A stretch of DNA of 48,975 nt, taken from contig JAFLRP010000201.1 of assembly GCA_022511515.1 (NCBI GenBank), positions 1 to 48,975 of the forward strand, written 5' to 3'. Position numbers and translations under genes: made by a program. The notes beneath the pieces are model-generated. The model had not been told where the DNA came from, did no database searches, and saw only the letters and a list, made by a program, of their open reading frames with translations. Shown here one piece after another: positions 38,786 through 46,341 of this stretch (position 1 is the stretch's first letter; every line of letters starts with the position of its first letter). Origin of the DNA: Acutalibacter sp. (GTDB lineage: Bacteria; Bacillota; Clostridia; Oscillospirales; Acutalibacteraceae).

Positions 38786-39526
38786 ATGGGGATCGCAACT
38801 GTGATAACATCGGGAAAAGGCGGCGTGGGAAAATCCACGGTGTCTGTCGGGCTGGGCAGAGCTCTGGCGCGGCGTGGGCGGCGTGTGTTGCTTATCGACT
38901 GCGACGCAGGTCTGCGCAGTCTTGACCGCATGACAGGCACGGAGGAAAATCTGCTGTTCGACATTTCCGATGTGGTCTATGGCAGATGCGCCCCGGCCGA
39001 GGCGATCTATCCCTGCGCCGACGGGGACGGGCTTTTTTTACTACCCGCGCCGTCTTCGGCGGAGAATATGATCCGTCCCGGGGTGATGCGCAAGCTCGTC
39101 CCCCTGCTGAAACGGTATTACGACCATGTGCTGCTGGATTCTCCCGCAGGAGTGGGCGGCGGTTTTCGTTCGGCTGCCTGCGCGGCGGACAGAGCGCTGA
39201 TCGTGTGCAGTCCCGACCCGGTGTGTGTGCGGGGAGCCAATGCGGTAAGGGGTCTCTTGAAAAAACTGTCGGTGGAGGAACAGCGGCTGGTGATCAACCG
39301 TTTTAACGGAGCGTTTTTCGAGGAAACCGATGCGTTCAGCGATTTGGACAGCGTTATCGATGCGGCGGGCATCCGCCTGTTCGGCGTGGTGCCGGAGGAT
39401 TTTTCGCTGGCGTCCTCGTTTTTGAAGGGCAAGCGGGCGAAGGATACCTCAAAAGGAATGATGGCTTTACACAGAATGGCAGGTCGGCTGGAAGGGGAGA
39501 CAGTGCCGATCTCTGCCCTGCTGTAA
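38786..39526 (+). CDS. minD: MinD/ParA-family P-loop ATPase
   Basis: GIATVITSGKGGVGKSTVSVGLGRALARRGRRVLLIDCDAGLRSLD (deviant Walker A, MinD-type), LLDSPAGVGGGF. Confidence 0.8.
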   Translation: MGIATVITSGKGGVGKSTVSVGLGRALARRGRRVLLIDCDAGLRSLDRMTGTEENLLFDISDVVYGRCAPAEAIYPCADGDGLFLLPAPSSAENMIRPGVMRKLVPLLKRYYDHVLLDSPAGVGGGFRSAACAADRALIVCSPDPVCVRGANAVRGLLKKLSVEEQRLVINRFNGAFFEETDAFSDLDSVIDAAGIRLFGVVPEDFSLASSFLKGKRAKDTSKGMMALHRMAGRLEGETVPISALL

Positions 39527-39600
39527 GCAATATAGGTTCTACACAATATTGGGAGAGTTCTTGAAGATCGACAGCCGGAATACGAAGGAGGAGGTAATTC

Positions 39601-40005
39601 ATGAACATCGCGCTGACAGCGCACGATGCCAAAAAAGAGTTGATGGTTCAGTTCTGCATTGCATATTGCGGCATTCTCAGCCGGCATACGCTGTGCGGCA
39701 CGGGCACCACGGGAAAAATGATTTCGGAGGCCACCGGGCTGAAGCTCCAGCGGTTTCTCAGCGGCTCCCAGGGCGGCGACCAGCAGATTGCGGCGCGTAT
39801 CGCCTGCAATGAAATCGATCTGCTGCTGTTTTTCCGGGATCCGTTAAATCCCAAGCCTCACGAGTCCAACGAGATGAATCTCCTGCGCCTGTGCGACATG
39901 CACAACATTCCTGTGGCCACCAATATCGCCACGGCGGAAGTGCTGATCCACGGCCTGGAGCGCGGCGATCTGGACTGGCGGGACATCGTCAGGGAACCGA
40001 TCTAA
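39601..40005 (+). CDS. mgsA: Methylglyoxal synthase
   Basis: [62 protein letters not shown]. Confidence 0.95.
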   Translation: MNIALTAHDAKKELMVQFCIAYCGILSRHTLCGTGTTGKMISEATGLKLQRFLSGSQGGDQQIAARIACNEIDLLLFFRDPLNPKPHESNEMNLLRLCDMHNIPVATNIATAEVLIHGLERGDLDWRDIVREPI

Positions 40006-40019
40006 ACGCGACAAAAAAT

Positions 40020-40053
40020 GGGGGAGAAGTTGGCAAACTTCTCCCCCTTTTTT
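40020..40053 (+). terminator. Rho-independent terminator after mgsA
   Basis: GGGGGAGAAGTTGGCAAACTTCTCCCCC + TTTTTT. Confidence 0.9.
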
Positions 40054-40127
40054 CAAAGAAAAAACGGCAATCATTTTTGGGTTGCAAAAGCAGAAAGTTT
40101 GGTTTATAATTTGGAAAGAAAAACGGC

Positions 40128-40385
40128 GATGACGCAGGATGAGTAGCCCGGAAAGTCCGGCAGAGAGAGGGGACAGAAGCGGCGCAGGCGCACCTTCAGT
40201 TGTGTGCGGCACGGCTTCTGGTGGAAGTTCCCTTCGGAGGGAACGGGGGAAAGACACCTGCCAGCCGAAACTAAATAAGTCAAAAGGAAAGCGGGAGACC
40301 GCTTTTGAATTAGGGTGGCACCACGGAGAATCCTTCGTCCCTTGTCCGGCATTGCCGGGGGGAGAAGGTTTTTCTGTTTTTCGGG
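40128..40385 (+). promoter_or_regulatory. T-box riboswitch leader of hisS-aspS; specifier GAC (Asp) overlapping CAC (His)
   Basis: GATGAGTAG box, AGAGAGGGG, GGGGAAA-GAC-ACCTG (GAC 40253-40255; CAC 40255-40257), T-box core AGGGTGGCACCACGG (~40312-40326), terminator stem + T run. Confidence 0.85.
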
Positions 40386-40430
40386 GACTCTATTGAATGA
40401 AGAAAACTGAAAGAAAGGACGCAAAGAAAT

Positions 40431-41717
40431 ATGGAATTATTGACAAAAGCGCCGAAGGGTACGGCGGATATCGTCCCCGGCGCGTCGGAAAAATGGCAGG
40501 TCATGGAAAGCGTGTTCCGCAATGAGGCGGAATTAAACGGCTTTTCGGAGGTGCGCACGCCGGTGTTCGAGCACACAGAGCTCTTTTTACGGGGCATGGG
40601 CGACACCACGGACGTGGTGGAAAAGCAGATGTACACCTTTGAGGACAAAGGCGGGCGGTCCATCACCCTGCGGCCGGAGGGCACTGCCGGAGCGGTCCGG
40701 GCCATGCTGGAGAATGGCCTGTACAACGCCGGATATCCGGTGAAGATGTACTATTCCATCCCCTGCTATCGGTACGAAAAACCTCAGGCCGGCAGATTCC
40801 GGGAGTTCCGCACTTTTGGCGTGGAACTGTTCGGCGCGGCAGAGCCTGCGGCGGACGCCCAAATCATCGCCATGGGCGTTTCCGCCCTGCGCAGATTGGG
40901 GTTGGAGGACGTCAGTGTACAGCTAAATTCCATCGGCTGTCCCGATTGCCGGAAGGAATACCACAAGGCGCTGAAGGAATACTTCACCGCCCACAAGGAA
41001 CAGCTCTGCCAGACTTGCCTGTCCCGGCTGGACAGGAATCCCATGCGGATCTTGGACTGCAAGAATCCCGCCTGTCAGGAGATCGCGAAGGCCGCGCCGA
41101 AAATCACGGACTACCTCTGCGAGGATTGCCGGGCGCATTTTGAAAAAGTCCAGTCCTATCTCACCAAGTTAGGCATTGAGTTTGAGCTGGACCCCGGCCT
41201 TGTCCGGGGACTGGACTACTACACCCGCACCGTGTTTGAGTTCCCCTCCAAGAGCCTGGGCTACGCTCTGGGCGGCGGCGGCAGATACGACGGGCTGGTG
41301 GAAGAACTGGGCGGCAATCCCACTCCCGCTCTGGGCTTTGGCATGGGACTGGACCGCATCATGGCGGCGCTGGAACAGAAGAACACGGAATTCCCCGCGC
41401 CCAATCGCTGCGAGGTCTATGTGGCTTCCATTGGAGAAAAAGCGCTGGAAAAGGCCATGGAGCTGGTGGATTCCCTCCACAAATGCGGCATCGCGGCGGA
41501 CTGCGACCTCTGCGGCAGAGGACTGAAAGCCCAGATGAAATACGCCAACAAGGTGGGTGCGTCTTATACGTTGGTGTTGGGCGATGAGGAGATAGAAAAA
41601 AACAGCGCCGACCTGAAAAACATGAAAACCGGGGAAACAAAGCGTATTTCTCTTGGCGAGAGCTTTACAGATGATTATCTGACCGCCAGCACCGCTCAGA
41701 ATGACCTGAGCATTTAA
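40431..41717 (+). CDS. hisS: Histidine--tRNA ligase
   Basis: KGTADIVPGASEKWQ, LRPEGTAGAVRAMLE, GLDYYTRTVFEF, ALGGGGRYDGL. Confidence 0.96.
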   Translation: MELLTKAPKGTADIVPGASEKWQVMESVFRNEAELNGFSEVRTPVFEHTELFLRGMGDTTDVVEKQMYTFEDKGGRSITLRPEGTAGAVRAMLENGLYNAGYPVKMYYSIPCYRYEKPQAGRFREFRTFGVELFGAAEPAADAQIIAMGVSALRRLGLEDVSVQLNSIGCPDCRKEYHKALKEYFTAHKEQLCQTCLSRLDRNPMRILDCKNPACQEIAKAAPKITDYLCEDCRAHFEKVQSYLTKLGIEFELDPGLVRGLDYYTRTVFEFPSKSLGYALGGGGRYDGLVEELGGNPTPALGFGMGLDRIMAALEQKNTEFPAPNRCEVYVASIGEKALEKAMELVDSLHKCGIAADCDLCGRGLKAQMKYANKVGASYTLVLGDEEIEKNSADLKNMKTGETKRISLGESFTDDYLTASTAQNDLSI

Positions 41718-41765
41718 GAAGGCGCACACATTGTGGGAAATAAACCATTGTAAAGGAGATAAAAA

Positions 41766-43553
41766 ATGACAAAGTATAGGACACATACCTGCGGGGAGCT
41801 GCGGCTTTCCCACGCGGGGGAAACCGTCACACTGGCGGGCTGGATGGAAAATCTGCGAGAGGTCGGCGGCGGTATCGGATTTCTGGTATTGCGGGACTTT
41901 TACGGCATCACTCAGGTGGTGGTGGAGACCGAGGAATTTTTGCAGCAGGTGAAGGCGCTGAACAAGGAGACCACCATTGCCGTCACCGGAACTGTCCGGG
42001 AGCGCACCAACAAAAACCCGAAAATTCCCACCGGCGACATTGAGGTCGTGCCGGAGAAAATTCAGGTGTTGGGCCGCTGCCGCTACAACGAGCTGCCCTT
42101 TGAGATCAATTTCTCCCGGGACGCCGACGAATCTCAGCGGCTGAAATACCGCTATTTGGATTTGCGGAATCCCCAAGTCAGAGACAATATCGTCCTGCGC
42201 AGCCAGGTGATCGCCGCATTGCGGCACGCCATGGAGGAGCAGGGCTTTATGGAGATCACCACGCCCATTCTCACGGCTTCTTCGCCCGAGGGCGCGCGGG
42301 ATTATCTGGTGCCCTCCCGCAAGCACCCCGGAAAATTTTACGCCTTGCCCCAAGCGCCCCAGCAGTTCAAGCAGTTGCTGATGACCGCCGGCATCGACCG
42401 GTATTTCCAGATCGCCCCCTGCTTCCGGGACGAGGACGCCCGGGGCGACCGCTCCCCCGGCGAGTTCTACCAGTTGGACATGGAAATGGCTTTTGCCGGG
42501 CAGGAGGACGTGTTCACTGTCATCGAAGCCGTACTGCCCCCGGTGTTTGCCAAGTACGGCAAGTACCATCAGGCTTCCGCCGCGCCGTTCCGGCGCATTC
42601 CCTACCTGCAGGCCATGGAGGAATTCGGCACGGACAAGCCCGACCTGCGCATTGACCTGCGGGTTTCGGAAGTGACGGAATTGCTGTCCGACTGCGGTTT
42701 TGAGCCCTTTGCAGGCAAAAAAATCAAGGCCGTGCCGGTGTCGAATTGCACTCTGACGAGAAAAGCCATCGATGGCATTTGCGCCGAAATCGAGGTACAG
42801 GCGGGCCAGAAGCCCTACTGGTTCAAGTTAGACGAAAACGGCGAGATTGCCGGCGGCGTGGCAAAATTTATCAACGCCGACCCGGCCCGCGCGGAAAAGG
42901 TCAAGGAAGCCCTGGGGCTGGCCCCCAATTCCCTGGTGCTGCTGTCCGCCGGGACGAGAAACGAGGCCAACAAGACCGCAGGTGTGGCGGTGAAGCTGCT
43001 GGGCGCGGCCTGCGAAGGCCATATGGACAAGGAAAAGTACGAATTCTGCTGGATCGTGGACTTCCCCATGTACGAGATCGGCGAGGAAAGCGGCGAGCTG
43101 GAATTCTGCCATAATCCCTTCTCTATGCCCGCCGGCGGACTGGAAGTGCTGGAACAGGCCGAGCAGGGGAAAATCGATCCCTTGTCCCTGCTGGCCGAAC
43201 AGTACGACTTGGTGTGCAACGGCATAGAGCTTTCCTCCGGCGCGGTGCGGAATCACGACCCGGAGATCATGGTAAAAGCATTCGAGCTGGTAGGTTTGGG
43301 CGAGGAGGACGTCAAGAAAAAGTTCCCCGCCATGTACAACGCGTTCTGCTACGGCGCGCCGCCCCATGCGGGTATCGCCCCCGGCGTGGACAGAATGGTC
43401 ATGCTGCTGTCCGGCGAAGCGTCCATTCGGGAGGTCATCGCCTTCCCCATGAACAAGAGCGCTCAGGACGTGATGATGAACGCCCCCTCCGCCGTGGAAC
43501 AGTCCCAGTTAGACGAGCTGCACATCGTGGTGACGGAGCAGGAGGAAGAATAA
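41766..43553 (+). CDS. aspS: Aspartate--tRNA ligase
   Basis: RYLDLRNPQVRDNIVLRSQV, FRDEDARGDRSPGEFYQLDMEM, GAPPHAGIAPGVDRMVMLLSG. Confidence 0.96.
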   Translation: MTKYRTHTCGELRLSHAGETVTLAGWMENLREVGGGIGFLVLRDFYGITQVVVETEEFLQQVKALNKETTIAVTGTVRERTNKNPKIPTGDIEVVPEKIQVLGRCRYNELPFEINFSRDADESQRLKYRYLDLRNPQVRDNIVLRSQVIAALRHAMEEQGFMEITTPILTASSPEGARDYLVPSRKHPGKFYALPQAPQQFKQLLMTAGIDRYFQIAPCFRDEDARGDRSPGEFYQLDMEMAFAGQEDVFTVIEAVLPPVFAKYGKYHQASAAPFRRIPYLQAMEEFGTDKPDLRIDLRVSEVTELLSDCGFEPFAGKKIKAVPVSNCTLTRKAIDGICAEIEVQAGQKPYWFKLDENGEIAGGVAKFINADPARAEKVKEALGLAPNSLVLLSAGTRNEANKTAGVAVKLLGAACEGHMDKEKYEFCWIVDFPMYEIGEESGELEFCHNPFSMPAGGLEVLEQAEQGKIDPLSLLAEQYDLVCNGIELSSGAVRNHDPEIMVKAFELVGLGEEDVKKKFPAMYNAFCYGAPPHAGIAPGVDRMVMLLSGEASIREVIAFPMNKSAQDVMMNAPSAVEQSQLDELHIVVTEQEEE

Positions 43554-43562
43554 AAGAAACAA

Positions 43563-43590
43563 AAACGGCGGGGCAAAAGCTCCGCCGTTT
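43563..43590 (+). terminator. Terminator-like hairpin after aspS
   Basis: AAACGGCGGGGCAAAAGCTCCGCCGTTT. Confidence 0.6.
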
Positions 43591-43697
43591 CAAGCTGTCG
43601 AAAAATACCCTTGCTATCTTTCCAATGGTGATGTAAAATAGAGTGCAGGAAAATTATGGCAGAAGCGGCACGCTCCTGCCCGAAAGGATGAAAAACG

Positions 43698-45449
43698 ATG
43701 AAAAAGTTCACAAAAATGCTGGCTTTTCTGCTGACGCTGGTATTGGTGCTGTCTCTGATCCCCGTGTCGGCGTCCGCCGCCACTGTCACCGAACGGGAGA
43801 GCAACGATACATTTGCCGAAGCCCAAAGCATTACGCTGGGAGATACCATTTCCGGCAGTATTTCTGTAAAAGGCGATGTGGATAATTACACCTTTACCCT
43901 TCGGGAGTCGGGAAAGGTTACCATCGATGTGACAGCCTACATGGAGCATTATTCTGTCCTCCTTTTTGATGAGGAGGGAACCCGTCTGTGGTATGACGAT
44001 TATAACTCATGGAATGCTTCTGTTGGCTTTCAAAATGATAAGTATGACCTTTTTCTGGAAAAGGGAACGTATTATTGGCAGGTAAAAGGAAGTTATCGGT
44101 ATAATTATTCCAGCGAATATACAGGAACCTATACCATCGGGACTTCTTTTACCTCTGCTCAGGCAACGGAATCAGAGCCTAATAACAGTATTGCGCAAGC
44201 AAATAGTATCACTCTGGGCTCGCAGATTCGGGGTGTGATTGCCGAAAACGGGGATCATGATTTTTACAAATTTACCCTAACAAGCTCAGGTAAAGTCTCT
44301 TTGGACTTTACGGCCTATATGCAGTATTACTCTCTGCTACTTTTTGACGGGTCGGGTAATAGTCTTTGGGTTTCTGCCGGAAAGGAATGGAATTCAACTG
44401 TCGGCTTCCGAAATGACAAGTATGATCTCTATATGGAAATCGGCACGTATTATTTGCAGGTGAAGGGAAGTTCCTCTTCGAGTTTTGGCAGCAGATATCC
44501 GGGATTCTATACAATCGGGACTTCCTTTACCTCTGCCGCTGCCACGGAAATAGAGCCCAACAACAGCGCCGCTCAAGCAAATGCTGTAAATTTGGGGGAT
44601 AGTATTCGTGGCGTGGCCGCCATAAACAGGGACTATGATTTTTATAGAGTTACCTTGACCGGTGCGGACAAGGTTTTTGCGGAAATTACCTCTTATATGC
44701 CGTCATATAACTTGTATCTCTTTGACGAGGCCGGAAAGGAGGTATGGCACACCTCAAATAATAAGTGGAATGAGTCTACGGGATATGTCCAGAATACCCA
44801 CACCGTTTCTCTGGAGGCGGGAACGTACTATTTCCGGGTCAGCAGTTATTATTCTGATCAGTCCGGCAGCTATACATTGAAAATATACACCGAATCTACC
44901 CAACAGCAGCAGCCGTCCCAAACCGGCTCCTTTGTGGACGTGCCCACCAGCCAGTATTACTATTCCGCCGTGGAATGGGCCGTGGAGAACGGCATCACCG
45001 CCGGCACCTCTCCCACCCGGTTCAGCCCCAGTAAGACCTGCACCCGGGCGGAGGTTGTGACCTTCCTGTGGCGCGCGGCGGGGTCTCCCGAGCCCACCAG
45101 TACGCAAAATCCCTTCACCGACGTGCCCTCCGGCCAGTACTACACCAAGGCTGTCCTGTGGGCGGTGGAAAGGGGCATCACCGCCGGCACTTCCGCCACC
45201 AGGTTCAGCCCCTCCAAAACCTGTACTCGGGGCGAAGTGGTGAGCTTCCTGTACCGCTACGAGGGTAAGCCTGATGTCAGCGGCAGCAATACCTTCCGGG
45301 ACGTGCCCGCCGGGCAGTTCTACTACAATCCCGTTCTGTGGGCCGTGGCCAACAGCATCACCGCCGGGACCACCCCCACCACCTTCAGCCCTAACCAGAC
45401 CTGCACCCGGGCGCAGATCGTGACCTTCCTGTACCGTGACTTGAAATAA
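43698..45449 (+). CDS. Secreted surface protein: three tandem PPC-like repeats + three SLH domains
   Basis: Signal peptide; repeats beginning ERESNDTFAEAQSI / ESEPNNSIAQANSI / EIEPNNSAAQANAV; SLH repeats SFVDVPTSQYYYSAVEWAVENGITAGTSPTRFSPSKTCTRAEVVTFLWRAAG x3. Confidence 0.9.
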   Translation: MKKFTKMLAFLLTLVLVLSLIPVSASAATVTERESNDTFAEAQSITLGDTISGSISVKGDVDNYTFTLRESGKVTIDVTAYMEHYSVLLFDEEGTRLWYDDYNSWNASVGFQNDKYDLFLEKGTYYWQVKGSYRYNYSSEYTGTYTIGTSFTSAQATESEPNNSIAQANSITLGSQIRGVIAENGDHDFYKFTLTSSGKVSLDFTAYMQYYSLLLFDGSGNSLWVSAGKEWNSTVGFRNDKYDLYMEIGTYYLQVKGSSSSSFGSRYPGFYTIGTSFTSAAATEIEPNNSAAQANAVNLGDSIRGVAAINRDYDFYRVTLTGADKVFAEITSYMPSYNLYLFDEAGKEVWHTSNNKWNESTGYVQNTHTVSLEAGTYYFRVSSYYSDQSGSYTLKIYTESTQQQQPSQTGSFVDVPTSQYYYSAVEWAVENGITAGTSPTRFSPSKTCTRAEVVTFLWRAAGSPEPTSTQNPFTDVPSGQYYTKAVLWAVERGITAGTSATRFSPSKTCTRGEVVSFLYRYEGKPDVSGSNTFRDVPAGQFYYNPVLWAVANSITAGTTPTTFSPNQTCTRAQIVTFLYRDLK

Positions 45450-45475
45450 TCCTCATTTCCGCTCTTCTTTTTGGT

Positions 45476-45511
45476 CCGCCCTGTCTTTGAGATAGGGCGG
45501 GTTTCTTTTTT
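45476..45511 (+). terminator. Rho-independent terminator after SLH protein
   Basis: CCGCCCTGTCTTTGAGATAGGGCGGG + TTTCTTTTTT. Confidence 0.8.
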
Positions 45512-45590
45512 GAGGGAAAGCGTTGCTTTCCACTATATCTTGTGGTATGATGGCATTACAAACACGCCTATACCAAAATAAACGGGAGGA

Positions 45591-45911
45591 ATGAACATGT
45601 TGTTATTGACCATTGAAACTGTACCCGGCAGGGAAATCGGGGAGAATCTTGGGCTGGTCACCGGGAGCGTGGTGACGTCCAAGCACTTCGGCAAGGATTT
45701 TATGGCGGGCATGAAAACTCTGGTGGGCGGAGAGATCAAGGGCTACACCGAAATGCTGGAGGACGCCCGGCGGATCGCCCTGGAGCGTTTGCAGGCCCAG
45801 GCCGCGGCGCTGGGCGCGGACGCCATCGTGGGTCTTCGGCTGACCTCTTCCTCGGTCATGCAGAGCGCTGCCGAGGTAACCGCCTACGGCACGGCCGTCA
45901 AGCTCCGTTGA
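45591..45911 (+). CDS. ybjQ: YbjQ/UPF0145 family protein
   Basis: TIETVPGREIGENLGLVTGSVV..., EMLEDARRIALERLQAQAAALGADAIVGLRLTSS. Confidence 0.88.
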   Translation: MNMLLLTIETVPGREIGENLGLVTGSVVTSKHFGKDFMAGMKTLVGGEIKGYTEMLEDARRIALERLQAQAAALGADAIVGLRLTSSSVMQSAAEVTAYGTAVKLR

Positions 45912-45925
45912 CCTTTCTCCAAGAG

Positions 45926-45957
45926 GTACCCACCATTTTTGGTGGGTACCTTTTTGC
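45926..45957 (+). terminator. Rho-independent terminator after ybjQ
   Basis: GGTACCCACCATTTTTGGTGGGTACC + TTTTT. Confidence 0.85.
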
Positions 45958-46187
45958 TTTTTGAGCTTGTCTCCGCCCTTTTGCGGTCGGGCTAGTCACT
46001 GGCGCAACCGCTCGCTGCCTTCACGGATAGACTGGCGGGGCACCCGCCCGGCATCGCCGTTGTGGAACATCTTACCAGATTGGAAAAACCCAGAATATAC
46101 CTGAAAGCATGCCTTTTCCGGGCTTGTGAAACAATTTTGGAAATGGAATATTTAGGGTGCTTCTCTGGAAAATTTTTCAAAAAACTA

Positions 46188-46228
46188 CTATATCTTGTAT
46201 TGACATAAGTCTCCCATGGGCATATAAT
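46188..46228 (+). promoter_or_regulatory. nrdD promoter with overlapping NrdR-box-like site
   Basis: TTGACA 46200-46205 - 17 bp - TATAAT 46223-46228; CTATATCTTGTAT 46188-46200 resembles the NrdR box. Confidence 0.65.
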
Positions 46229-46341
46229 AGGAGACGTTCTCCCGAAACAAGCGCTATGGAAGCGAGCTTTCGGGAAGCCGAAACCATCCGAGATACCCGC
46301 ACAGCGGGGGAGGAAATAGAGTAGAAGGGTTGATCAGGGAA

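Noticed and set aside
41169-42569. 466-aa antisense ORF across hisS/aspS
   Set aside because: Spans two convincing genes and their intergenic region; no domain signal.
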